Shown: positions 45,099 through 52,972, numbered from the stretch's first letter. The stretch is DNA of 64,000 nt from Streptomyces sp. JJ38 (GCF_019303475.1 NZ_JABLSI010000001.1:178248-242247), one strand, 5' to 3'. The notes: a model not told the origin generated them from the letters alone. Numbers and translations: made by a program.

Positions 45099-47088
45099 TG
45101 AGGGGCACAGGCCGGAGGATCCGCTCGGCGGCATCCCACCGGAGTTCTTCCAGGACCGCTCGTTGTTGGTCGTTGCGAACGGTGTGGTGAACGCCGGTGT
45201 CGTCAACGGGGGGCAGCGTTACACGAAGGTGGCCGAGGCAGCGGCGGACGAGATGACCGCACCGACCCGACAAGGGCCGGTACGGTCACAGGACCTCCGG
45301 AGGGCCCGGCGCGTCTTCGTACCGCCTTCCGGTCACGCCGAGGGGCTCGGCGCACTCGAATCCGGCTTGCTGCTGCTCGTGGGTGCGCAGGGCACCGGTC
45401 GCCGCACTGCGGCCCTCAACATGCTCGCCCACGGGCACGAGAAGCCTGCCCTTGTCCAACTCGACGGGCACACCGACCTGGTCAACTGGCGTCCTGCGCC
45501 GGACGGGGTGCACGGGTACCTGGTCATGGACCCTGCAGACCCCCGTGCACTGCGCCCGTGGGATCTGGCCAACCTCGAACAACGGGTCACGGGCGCGGGC
45601 GCGCGACTCGTCATCGTGCTCGTGGAGGAGCCAGGTCTGGTCAGGGCACTGCGGAGGGAACACGGCCTTCCGGTGTTCCGGCACGTGCCACCGGACCCGA
45701 GGGATGTCTTCACCGCTCACTTGACGGAGCTGTGCCCGGACCCCGGCGAGCGAGAACGGCGCATGAAGGCGCTCGGCTTCGACGTGCTCAGCGGCCTGCT
45801 ACCCGCTGAGCTGCCCCCGGGGCATGCGGTCTCGGTGGCGGAGGCAGTGGTCCGGTCCGCTCCTGAAGGCGAGCCGTGTCCGGGCTCGGTGACCTCCGCG
45901 CTCGCCGAGGCGGAGGCCGCTGAACTGCTGGCCGTGTCCGAGGAGGACACGGAAGCGCTGACGCTCCTGCTGTCCGTGTGCGCCCACAGTGGCCTGGAGA
46001 CGAGCACAGTCATGGACCGGGCTGGGGCTCTGCGCCACCTTCTCGTTACTGGTCCGAATCCGGATGCTGTGTCAACGGTGCTCCCGCGACGCCTCCAGCC
46101 GGGGGTCTTGCGCCGCATCCGGACCAGACCTGTGACCACACCTCATGGAGACGAGCGAGTCGAACTGCTGTGGCCTGCCGTGGCGGAGGCGGTGTGGGAT
46201 CTCGTGTGCGGAGAACACCCGGAGCTGTTGCCCTCGCTACACCGCTGGCTTGCCATGACGGCTGAGGGTGACGAGGAGATCAGCCAGGCCGCCCGGGTGT
46301 TGTCGGGCCTCGCCGCCAGGACCGGCGGCCGGACCTTGACTTTGATGGGTGATGTAGTCGTGCCCCTCGCGCCGTCGGGCCCCGGCGTGGCTGCCCGGTG
46401 CCTGGCCAATGGACTGCGGCACACCGAGGCCGGGGCTGTGGCGCGTCAGGTGCTCGGCGAATGGAGCATGGCGGCCGAACCCGCCCTGCGCACTGCCGTT
46501 GCCCACGCCTGCGGCTGGGCCGGAGAGGCACTGGCATCCGAGGACGTCTTGGAGCTGCTGCAGCGCGTCGTCGACCGGTCAGACACGGTCGAGACGCCGA
46601 CGTGCGCTGCTGTGGTCACCGCCTTGGCTCGGCTCTTCTCCGCTGGCGGGCCCGAGGACCGGCGTACCTACGTCCGTCGCCTGATCGCCTGGTCGCGGGG
46701 CGAGGATGTCGTTGGCCGCCTGGCCACGCGGGCGTCTTCCGCGCTACTGCACGCGGATCCTGCCTGGTTCGGTGAGCAACTGAGGAGCGATGGCGAGGAC
46801 GCGGACGCGGTGCTGGAACTCCTCGTGCGCGCGCTCAACGAGGCAAGGTCGTTCTACGCGATGCGGGATGCGCTCCTGGGCTGGTGCAGCGCGACGGAGC
46901 AGGGGCTGACGCCCCGTCCACCGCTGGAGAAGTTGTTCGCGCGGTTGGTCGACACCCGCCAGCCCGGCGCTCTGCGTCTCCTGCTGTCCATTGAGCGCAG
47001 CGGAGACGCCACGCCCGGCAGAGATCTCGCCGAGCGGGCCCTAGCGGCATGGCACAGCAAGAACGTCTCGAAGGAGGGGACCTCATGA
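45091..47088 (+). CDS. STAND-like P-loop NTPase with N-terminal GGQ motif (paralogue 2)
   Basis: A 665-residue paralogue of the protein at 41602. Its motif GVVNAGVVNGGQRY (31-44) has Asn34 and Gln42 at the same residue numbers as paralogue 1. The P-loop is GAQGTGRRTAALN (98-110), again with arginine for lysine, followed by ARLVIVLVEEPG. C-terminal helical blocks (VAHACGWAGEAL, ALARLFSAGG, LLGWCS) repeat the paralogue's order. It overlaps the small motif protein upstream and the 248-residue protein downstream (ATGA). Probably an ATP-dependent or ATP-binding signalling switch; hydrolysis is uncertain. Confidence 0.8.
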   Translation: MTDEGHRPEDPLGGIPPEFFQDRSLLVVANGVVNAGVVNGGQRYTKVAEAAADEMTAPTRQGPVRSQDLRRARRVFVPPSGHAEGLGALESGLLLLVGAQGTGRRTAALNMLAHGHEKPALVQLDGHTDLVNWRPAPDGVHGYLVMDPADPRALRPWDLANLEQRVTGAGARLVIVLVEEPGLVRALRREHGLPVFRHVPPDPRDVFTAHLTELCPDPGERERRMKALGFDVLSGLLPAELPPGHAVSVAEAVVRSAPEGEPCPGSVTSALAEAEAAELLAVSEEDTEALTLLLSVCAHSGLETSTVMDRAGALRHLLVTGPNPDAVSTVLPRRLQPGVLRRIRTRPVTTPHGDERVELLWPAVAEAVWDLVCGEHPELLPSLHRWLAMTAEGDEEISQAARVLSGLAARTGGRTLTLMGDVVVPLAPSGPGVAARCLANGLRHTEAGAVARQVLGEWSMAAEPALRTAVAHACGWAGEALASEDVLELLQRVVDRSDTVETPTCAAVVTALARLFSAGGPEDRRTYVRRLIAWSRGEDVVGRLATRASSALLHADPAWFGEQLRSDGEDADAVLELLVRALNEARSFYAMRDALLGWCSATEQGLTPRPPLEKLFARLVDTRQPGALRLLLSIERSGDATPGRDLAERALAAWHSKNVSKEGTS

Positions 47089-47831
47089 GGGGGCTGACCG
47101 GACCGCCGCCCCGGCTCTTTGACGTAATCGACTACAGGGTCACGGAACTGGGACTGCTGTCGGAGCTGCGAATCGACGTGGAAGCCGAGTGGTACAGCGC
47201 CGGTCCGGCGATGTCGCTCACCCTGGAGCAGGCGCGCCGGATGTTGTTCGACACGTCGGCAGAATCCGAGGCACGACACGCGGTGTGGCTGCGCCTCGCG
47301 GAACTGGCCCGGCGAGACACCGACCGGGAGCGCTGGCCACTTGCCGCGGTGTGGGTGGGGCTCCCGGGGCTGTACCGGACAGTGTTCCGGATCGTCCGCC
47401 GGCTCCGAGCCGAAGTAGCCGACGTTGAAGCGGAGCTGCTGGTCGGCTATCTGGAGGCGCTGCGGGAGATCGGACCGGAGACCCCGGATCCTGGGACCAA
47501 GCTGCTGCGCACAGCATGCCGGCGGGCCTGGGAAGCGGCGCGATCCGGAGCCGGGGAGTCGGCGGTCGAGGATGTGGAGGCCACCGCCGCCGCTGTCGGG
47601 ACACATGCGCCGGAAGGTGTCTGGCAGGCGGAGTTCGACGCTCCCGGCCGACCCGATGGCCTCACGGCGAGCGTGCGGATCACTGTTCCGGCACATCGTG
47701 TGGAGGGCGTACGCGTCGGGGCGTTGGCCCGGGCCTGGGGACTGAGCGACGTGGCCACCGGAACCGAGCTGCCGCGCCGGGGGCGCCGGGTGGGCTCGCT
47801 GTCCCTGCGGAGCGTCGGGAGGCGAACGTGA
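47085..47831 (+). CDS. Helical protein with weak sigma-factor-like region, 248 aa
   Basis: Starts at an ATG overlapping the previous stop (ATGA) and ends in GTGA overlapping the HTH gene. The segment VEAELLVGYLEALREIGPET, followed by LLRTACRRAWEAAR, recalls region 2 of divergent sigma-70-like factors, but no clear region 4 is present. The N-terminal part (DVIDYRVTELGLLSELRIDV) is not recognised. Tight coupling to the P-loop protein and to a DNA-binding protein suggests it takes part in transcriptional output of the system. Function unknown. Confidence 0.65.
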   Translation: MRGLTGPPPRLFDVIDYRVTELGLLSELRIDVEAEWYSAGPAMSLTLEQARRMLFDTSAESEARHAVWLRLAELARRDTDRERWPLAAVWVGLPGLYRTVFRIVRRLRAEVADVEAELLVGYLEALREIGPETPDPGTKLLRTACRRAWEAARSGAGESAVEDVEATAAAVGTHAPEGVWQAEFDAPGRPDGLTASVRITVPAHRVEGVRVGALARAWGLSDVATGTELPRRGRRVGSLSLRSVGRRT

Positions 47832-48100
47832 GCGACCGTGACCAGACGCCGTTGTCCTTCCGAGAGGTCATGAACCTCCCGGTGAGCGTGGACTTGAGAA
47901 CCGCGTCCAGGGCATTCGGAATATGTCTGGCTACCGCGTACCGGCAGGTGCGGCTCGGCACTTTTCCCTGCGAGACGATCCGTGTCGGCCGCCGCCATCG
48001 GGTTCGCACTGTGGATCTCATGCGGGCCCTCGGTATCGAGGAGCGGCCGATCTACGCCGACGACCTCGCTGACGGCGTCGCGCTGACTCTCTTCGAGTGA
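47828..48100 (+). CDS. Small HTH (excisionase/MerR-like) DNA-binding protein
   Basis: A 90-residue protein with a helix-turn-helix of the HTH_17/excisionase kind: TASRAFGICLATAYRQVRLG then FPCETIRVGRRHRVRTVDL. The GTG start is fixed by the GTGA overlap with the previous gene. Such proteins are small DNA-binding regulators of mobile elements or local operons. No integrase is present, so a regulator of this operon is more likely than an excisionase. Confidence 0.75.
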   Translation: MSDRDQTPLSFREVMNLPVSVDLRTASRAFGICLATAYRQVRLGTFPCETIRVGRRHRVRTVDLMRALGIEERPIYADDLADGVALTLFE

Positions 48101-48157
48101 TCGCCCGCCCCCGCGCTGCCTCTGTGCCAGCTAGTCCCTGTGTTGAGGAGACCGACC

Positions 48158-49219
48158 ATGCCCACGTGCTTTGCGCTTGGGACGCGCACCGCGTTCTACG
48201 AGGACGTCGTCAGGCCCGTATGCCGACAGCTCGACCTGGCCCTGATCCGGGCTGACCATGTCATGGAGAACGGGGCGCTCAGCGAATCCGGGATCCGTCA
48301 CCTCACCGCGGCAGACATCCTCGTCGCGGACCTGACCGGTCGGAGCCCGGAGGTTGTCCACGGGCTTCGCATCCGACACGCGTTCGGCCTCTACTCCGTG
48401 CAACTCGGCGAGACGGGCGCGGCACCTTTTGCCGACGGAATGTTTCCCTCCATCGTTCACTCCGCTCTGCCGGTGGGATCCGCCGAAGCGCGCGAGAAGC
48501 TGACGGCGGCGCTGGCGGAGCGATTCCCGGAGGTGCTGGCCGCCCCGCGCTCGGGCCCGTACCAGCCGGTGACGCTGGCCGGGAGGACTGCGATGACCGG
48601 GACCACGAGAGTGCCGGAGCAAGCGCTGGGCGACGCCTGCGGTAAGCCGGTGGCCTCCGAGGCTGAGCCTCCCGGACTGCTCGATCAAGTGGCCCTCGCC
48701 GAAGCGGAGATGGAGTCAATCGCCGAGGCTATGACGGAGGTGGAGGTGGCGATCGCGGATCTGGCTGCGATGGCTGAGGTGTCCCAGGAAGACATCCGTC
48801 GGTCCGGGCAGCCGGGCACCCCGATGGGTGCCCGGCTCGCGGCCGTCAACCGATTCGCCGCCGCGATCGAGGGGCCAGCCGAGGAACTGGAGGCGGCAGC
48901 GTTGCGCTTCGCGGAACGCATGAAGGTCACCGTAGACGTCACGGGGGCCGGCATCCAGTGGGTGCGGGACATGCCGCGTGCCGATTGGCCCGACGGCACG
49001 GTGCGCATGCTCGACCAGGTGGTTGAAATGGCCGGTGACATCCGGGAAGCGGCGTCCGGCATGCAGGGGCTTCGGCAGTTGCTTGCGATGTTCGGCACTA
49101 TGAGCAGCCGTGCCCGGAAGCCGACCCGGAAGATCGGGAAGGCGGTGGAAGCCATGTTCGGAAGCGTGGTCGAGCTGGAGCAGTGGGCCCATGTCGCACG
49201 GGAGTTGAAGGTGGAGTAG
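48158..49219 (+). CDS. Nucleoside-deoxyribosyltransferase/TIR-like protein with helical tail
   Basis: A 353-residue protein. Residues 1-80 fit the DRHyd/TIR-like fold: MPTCFALGTRTAFYEDVVRP, the RADHVMENG loop and AADILVADLTGRSPEVVHGL. The Asp of VADLTG (58) is kept, but the catalytic Glu of the usual YELG is replaced by Gly69 (VHGL), so base hydrolysis may be lost. The rest is helical and Ala/Glu-rich (EAMTEVEVAIADLAAMAEVS). GAGGAG precedes the ATG, 57 bases after the HTH gene. In related immune systems this fold acts as an NAD/nucleotide effector or a ligand sensor; here a sensor role may be more likely. Confidence 0.75.
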   Translation: MPTCFALGTRTAFYEDVVRPVCRQLDLALIRADHVMENGALSESGIRHLTAADILVADLTGRSPEVVHGLRIRHAFGLYSVQLGETGAAPFADGMFPSIVHSALPVGSAEAREKLTAALAERFPEVLAAPRSGPYQPVTLAGRTAMTGTTRVPEQALGDACGKPVASEAEPPGLLDQVALAEAEMESIAEAMTEVEVAIADLAAMAEVSQEDIRRSGQPGTPMGARLAAVNRFAAAIEGPAEELEAAALRFAERMKVTVDVTGAGIQWVRDMPRADWPDGTVRMLDQVVEMAGDIREAASGMQGLRQLLAMFGTMSSRARKPTRKIGKAVEAMFGSVVELEQWAHVARELKVE

Positions 49220-49260
49220 GCGGGGCCGAAGGTATCGCCACAGGTGAGGACTAAAGCGAG

Positions 49261-49292
49261 GACGGGGCGGTGGCCGGGGGCACCGCCCCGTC
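49261..49292 (+). terminator. Hairpin terminator after the second operon
   Basis: GACGGGGCGGTG pairs perfectly with CACCGCCCCGTC (12 bp) around an 8-base loop, 41 bases after the DRHyd/TIR-like stop. No T-run follows, but stem strength supports a termination or processing role. Confidence 0.65.
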
Positions 49293-49303
49293 CCGCTCCG
49301 CCA

Positions 49304-49636
49304 GTGCGGGCGGAGCAGGACGGGCTGCCGGGGCTCGTCGTAAGCCGCCGTGCCGACGTCTACCTCTTCGGGGTGGGATAGCTCGACGGTCGTCTGGCGG
49401 ACGTCCTCGCCCGTGCCATGGGGTCCGCTGTGGACGGGGTGGAAGACCTGTTCGTTCCCGGGCTGCTGGACCTCGACGCGCTGGCAACGCTGACCGAGCG
49501 TTCACTCCTTCTGGTCAACGCCAAGGCCGGGCCGGGTGGCTCAGGCGTCAAGGAGCTTGCCGCCGTCGGCGTCCGCCGTATCTGGGGTGCCCTGGACTAC
49601 GACGCGCTCGATAGCCTCGTTGTCGGGAGAGGCTGA
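49304..49636 (+). pseudogene. Degenerate copy of an isocitrate-lyase-superfamily gene
   Basis: The frame from 49304 parallels the C-terminal third of the intact gene at 52973-53806: RADVYLFGVG, then DGRLADVLARA, DLFVPGLLDLDALATLTERS, GVKELAAVGVRRI, ALDYDALDSLVV. It has an in-frame TAG (49379-49381) right after YLFGVG and lacks about 35 codons between VGVRRI and the final ALDYDAL block; the first two thirds are missing. It is a remnant of a duplication or of an insertion event, at the edge of the GGQ-motif cluster. Confidence 0.85.
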
Positions 49637-49705
49637 CAGGCGACCCCGGTTCGCAATGCCGGGGGTCGGGACGCTCGTCGCGGGCCCGTCTTCCCGTCGG
49701 CAGTG

Positions 49706-49736
49706 TGACGGCCCAGGGCTCGCCCCTGGGCCGTCA
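49706..49736. terminator. Bidirectional hairpin terminator
   Basis: TGACGGCCCAGGG pairs perfectly with CCCTGGGCCGTCA (13 bp) around a 5-base loop, between the pseudogene (+) and the end of the lipoprotein gene (-). It could stop transcription from both directions. Confidence 0.75.
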
Positions 49737-49770
49737 CCCGAAGCGCACGCCTGCGGGCGGTATATGGCGA

Positions 49771-50373
49771 CTACGGCCTGTTGGTGGCCTGCCGCAGTTC
49801 CGCGACGGTGTCGAGTCCCTCCCATTCGGGTAGGTTCTCGTTCTCCGACGCCCATACATTCACCGTGTGGTTGTCTTCGCTCTCGATGATGTGGCCTTGC
49901 GGGTGAGCGGAGTAGAGGGTATCGAACTCGGCGGTACTCTCGATGAGCTTCACGCCGGTGTCCTCGTGAGCGAACAGCACGATGCGGGTACCCAGCGGGA
50001 GACCATTCTGGTAGTGCGAGATATCGACCTCGGTGGGACGGTTGAACCAGTAGTACACCGTGTTGCCGTTAATCGAGGGGCCGTCCTTCCATGTCTCCAC
50101 GGCACGTAGGCCCACAATCACGGCACCGACGGGCGGGCCGGATCCTTTGTCCTGGAGGGCCGAATCGACCGACACGACCTCGCCGACGACGGCGATATCT
50201 GCCACGTCGAGGAGATTTGCGGGCGTGTCGATGACGTTGTAATCGAAGTGGGTGGTTCTCTGAAGCAAATCGACCAGATCTTTGGTTGAGTTGACGTCTA
50301 CGCTGTTGCTGCCGTCGGCCGAGCAGCCTGCGAGTACGACGATTGTCGCCACACTGGCGATGGGTTTACGCAT
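49771..50373 (-). CDS. Lipoprotein, 200 aa, unknown function
   Basis: A short signal sequence ends in the lipobox VVLAGC (Cys17), so the protein should be lipidated and face outside. The rest (VADIAVVGEVVSVDSALQDK, NTVYYWFNRPTEVDISHYQN) looks like a beta-rich soluble domain, with no known catalytic motif. Codons with A/T in third position are more common than in neighbours, suggesting a different origin. It follows the metalloprotease gene at 9 bases, so they are probably co-transcribed. Confidence 0.82.
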   Translation of the reverse strand: MRKPIASVATIVVLAGCSADGSNSVDVNSTKDLVDLLQRTTHFDYNVIDTPANLLDVADIAVVGEVVSVDSALQDKGSGPPVGAVIVGLRAVETWKDGPSINGNTVYYWFNRPTEVDISHYQNGLPLGTRIVLFAHEDTGVKLIESTAEFDTLYSAHPQGHIIESEDNHTVNVWASENENLPEWEGLDTVAELRQATNRP

Positions 50374-50382
50374 GCCTCCACC

Positions 50383-50964
50383 TCAAAACCAGTTGTTTAT
50401 GTGCCAGACATGGTGGGGGCTGTAGCGGCGGTACTGGACGCTCGTTCCTGGCACTTCACCGCTGACCATGCAACCCCCATACGTGGAGCCGTGCGTCAAG
50501 CCGACGCTGTGGCCCAGTTCGTGGCAGGTGGTTTTGGCCTCGTCGTATTCGTCGTAGCTCCCGACGTTGATCTCGGCCAAGTCGATATCGATGTAGAACT
50601 GGTCGCAATGACTGCCGTCGAAATCTTCACAGAACGTAGTGCCGCGCTTGCCATACGGGAGGTTGGTCTGGAACCACACGACATCCGTCTCGCCTGATCC
50701 GGAGTACTTGCATGTGCTGTCATAATTGACCTCTGTGTCAGTCCCGTTGTGAAGAGCACTCCACTCCGCTTCGCGTATGCCGGACTTGAGGTCTTCGGAA
50801 ACACTGGCGGAATAGCAGTAGCCGTGTATTCCTCCGTCGGGATGCGCGCCGGTATTCTTGGTGTTCGTTCCCCATTCGTCGGCGACCGCGATTTGGGCAC
50901 TTGACAGGGCAAGAGCTGATAGTGAAAGCAGGAGTGCGCACCTTTTCATGACGTGAGACTCCAT
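50383..50964 (-). CDS. Secreted zinc metalloprotease (metzincin)
   Basis: A signal peptide (MKRCALLLSLSALALSSAQI, cleaved near AVA) leads a mature domain of about 165 residues. Residues 148-158 read HELGHSVGLTH, the full HExxHxxGxxH zinc motif of metzincins such as snapalysin, with a possible Met-turn at GGCMVSG. Several cysteines suggest disulfides. Two starts are possible: 50964, or the ATG five codons later (50949), which has GGAG at better spacing. It shares lower-GC codons and probably an operon with the lipoprotein. Extracellular protein digestion is likely; the target is unknown. Confidence 0.82.
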   Translation of the reverse strand: MESHVMKRCALLLSLSALALSSAQIAVADEWGTNTKNTGAHPDGGIHGYCYSASVSEDLKSGIREAEWSALHNGTDTEVNYDSTCKYSGSGETDVVWFQTNLPYGKRGTTFCEDFDGSHCDQFYIDIDLAEINVGSYDEYDEAKTTCHELGHSVGLTHGSTYGGCMVSGEVPGTSVQYRRYSPHHVWHINNWF

Positions 50965-51166
50965 TGCCCCCCTTGCAATTATTCGAGAACGCCGCGCGTC
51001 AACTTATGCGCGGGTGGTGTGCATGTCAATGAGTGTTGCACCTTCGTTCTGGGAAGGCCGGATTCAGATGGGTGGCTGGCCTGAACACCCCGGCGGATTT
51101 CTCCGTGGTTCCAACGGCACTCCGTGCACGATGCCTTGTTGATTGCGTCACCGGGCGGTAGTGCCC

Positions 51167-51610
51167 TCAGGGGAGTCTCGGTGCGCACTCGGCCCAGACG
51201 GTCTTGCCGCTGGGCGGGTAGGGCACGGTGCCCCAGCGATCGGCCAGGGCCGAGACGAGGAGCAAGCCGCGCCCGGTTCCACCCTCGGCGGTCGGCGCGG
51301 GGCCGGGTGTGGGCGGACGGCTCCCGCTCGCGTCGGTGACCTCGATACGTACCGTCTCGGATTCCGGGGTCAGTTGAAGCCCGAGCCGGAAGTCGCGGCC
51401 GGGCACCCTGCCGTGCAGCACGGCGTTCGCCGCCAGCTCCGCGACAACGACCTCCACGCGTTCGGTCACGCACGGTGTGACGTCCCAGGTGCGCAACTGG
51501 GCGGCCGCCAGCAGCCGGGCGAGCCGGGCCCCGCGCCGCGTGGACGACAGGAGTTGCCACACCGTGTGAGCGGCTTCGGGGACGGAGGTGCTGGAGTTCA
51601 TATCCGTCAC
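51167..51610 (-). CDS. RsbW-like ATP-binding (HATPase) protein
   Basis: A 147-residue GHKL-fold protein. VVVAELAANAVLHGRVPG is the N-box, EVTDASGS the G1 box and GTGRGLLLVSALADRWG the G2 region. Such small proteins act as anti-sigma or anti-anti-sigma kinases, or as partners of the XRE/DUF397 proteins encoded opposite. An in-frame ATG three codons downstream is an alternative start. It is divergent from the XRE gene across a palindrome. Confidence 0.9.
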   Translation of the reverse strand: MTDMNSSTSVPEAAHTVWQLLSSTRRGARLARLLAAAQLRTWDVTPCVTERVEVVVAELAANAVLHGRVPGRDFRLGLQLTPESETVRIEVTDASGSRPPTPGPAPTAEGGTGRGLLLVSALADRWGTVPYPPSGKTVWAECAPRLP

Positions 51611-51649
51611 CTTGGCGGCTGCGCTGAGTCATTGACCAGCGACCAGGTT

Positions 51650-51670
51650 CGTACGCTGAGTCAGCGTACG
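51650..51670. promoter_or_regulatory. Palindromic operator candidate of the XRE/HATPase locus
   Basis: CGTACGCTGA-G-TCAGCGTACG is a perfect 10-bp inverted repeat with a one-base centre. Related half-sites GCGCTGAGTCA (near 51621) and ACGCTGAGT (near 51707) lie on either side. All are between the divergent HATPase and XRE genes, so the XRE protein is the obvious candidate binder. Confidence 0.55.
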
Positions 51671-51764
51671 CGCACTCGTAGTGGACAGTACGCCGCCGCC
51701 GACGTCACGCTGAGTATGGAGGGCGAGAGCGTCGGGCTCACGCACGGTGGCAAGGGAGCCGCGT

Positions 51765-52619
51765 ATGTGGACTGGGGACGTCGTCGGGCCGGTGACGGAG
51801 AACGAGCGTGAACCGGACCCGTCCGACAGTCTGCGGACGTTCGGCGCCGTCGTCCAGGCCCTGCGCGAGCACGCGGGTCTCAGCCGTGAGGAGCTCGGTG
51901 CCCACGTCCGGTTCTCCAAGCACACGGTCGCCTCCGTCGAGCAGGGGCGCCGCATGCCCGACGAGCAGTTCGTCGAGCTCGCCGAATCGGTCCTGGGCAA
52001 CACCGGCGCCCTCCGGTTCGCCTCCCGCCACCTGACGCGCGGAGAGCCCGGACTCGCCGCCTGGTTCCGCCGATGGGCCAAGCTGGAGCGCGAGGCGGTC
52101 AGTCTGTGTACCTACGAGTGCCGTCTGGTACCGGGCCTGTTGCAGTCGGAGCCCTATGCGCGGGCGGTGTTCGACAACAGCATCCCCCGGCTGACGGACG
52201 AACAGCTTGAGGCGCAGGTGACTGCCCGCCTCGAACGGCAAGCGATGCTGTGGGAGCGCCCGCACGTCCCGTTCAGCTTCATCGTGGAGCAGTCCGTCTT
52301 CCACCGGCGGCTTGGCGGTGCGGAGGTACGGCGTGGAGTCATCGACCACGTCTTGGAACTCACGACTTCGCGCAATGTGACGCTGCAACTCGTCCCCCTG
52401 GATGCCGAGTACCACGCCTGTCTGGACGGCCCGGTGCGGCTGCTGGAGAACACGGACGCCCGCCGCTACGCGTACTCCGAAGGGCAGCAGAACGGAAGGC
52501 TGATCCATGACGCGAAAGGGGTGGCTCTCCTTCAACGCCGGTATGACACACTGCGCTCGCAGGCCCTGCCACCCAGGGAGTCGCGGGACCTGCTGGAGCG
52601 TCTGCGAGGAGAGCTGTGA
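51765..52619 (+). CDS. XRE-family regulator (DUF5753/Scr1-type)
   Basis: A 284-residue protein with an N-terminal helix-turn-helix (LREHAGLSREELGAHVRFSK, then HTVASVEQGRRMPDE) and a C-terminal DUF5753 domain (YECRLVPGLLQSEPYARAVF, VTLQLVPLDAEYHACLDGPV). The ATG at 51765 is preferred to the GTG at 51747 because AAGGGAG lies 7 bases before it. Members work with small DUF397 proteins in Streptomyces development (WhiJ-type); the coupled DUF397 gene follows at once. Confidence 0.9.
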   Translation: MWTGDVVGPVTENEREPDPSDSLRTFGAVVQALREHAGLSREELGAHVRFSKHTVASVEQGRRMPDEQFVELAESVLGNTGALRFASRHLTRGEPGLAAWFRRWAKLEREAVSLCTYECRLVPGLLQSEPYARAVFDNSIPRLTDEQLEAQVTARLERQAMLWERPHVPFSFIVEQSVFHRRLGGAEVRRGVIDHVLELTTSRNVTLQLVPLDAEYHACLDGPVRLLENTDARRYAYSEGQQNGRLIHDAKGVALLQRRYDTLRSQALPPRESRDLLERLRGEL

Positions 52620-52801
52620 GCAAGAGCGAACTGAAGTGGTTCAAGTCCAGCTACAGCGGCACCCAGGGTGATGACTGCGTGGAGGTCGCCTTCGCGGAAC
52701 AGATGGTGCACGTCAGGGACTCGAAGGACGTGATCCGCGCCTCCTTCGCCATCGGACGTGACGGCTGGTCTCGGTTCGTGGAGTTCGCCGCGCGCGGCTG
52801 A
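52616..52801 (+). CDS. DUF397 protein, 61 aa
   Basis: A small protein with the DUF397 core: LKWFKSSYSGTQGDDCVEVA, then VHVRDSKD and the terminal WSRFVEFAARG. The GTG start is fixed by overlap with the XRE stop (GTGA). DUF397 proteins pair with XRE/DUF5753 regulators and may modulate them; the exact mechanism is not known here. Confidence 0.92.
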   Translation: MSKSELKWFKSSYSGTQGDDCVEVAFAEQMVHVRDSKDVIRASFAIGRDGWSRFVEFAARG

Positions 52802-52972
52802 GCCGCCGCCGAGCAGGGGGAGAGACGCAGCGGACTGCCCCGCGACACGCACCCGTTGGTGTCGTGATTCCGCCAGCCGTTTGGGGGCGTGGTGGCCGAG
52901 ACTCGTCGTCGGCGGCCGGAACGGGCCGCGGCGAGACGGACGCGTGAAGCCGTCCGAGAGAAAGGCGCACCC

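Noticed and set aside
47828-48100. Excisionase of an integrated element
   Set aside because: No integrase, replication gene, tRNA or attachment repeat is visible nearby; it is coupled to a signalling operon.
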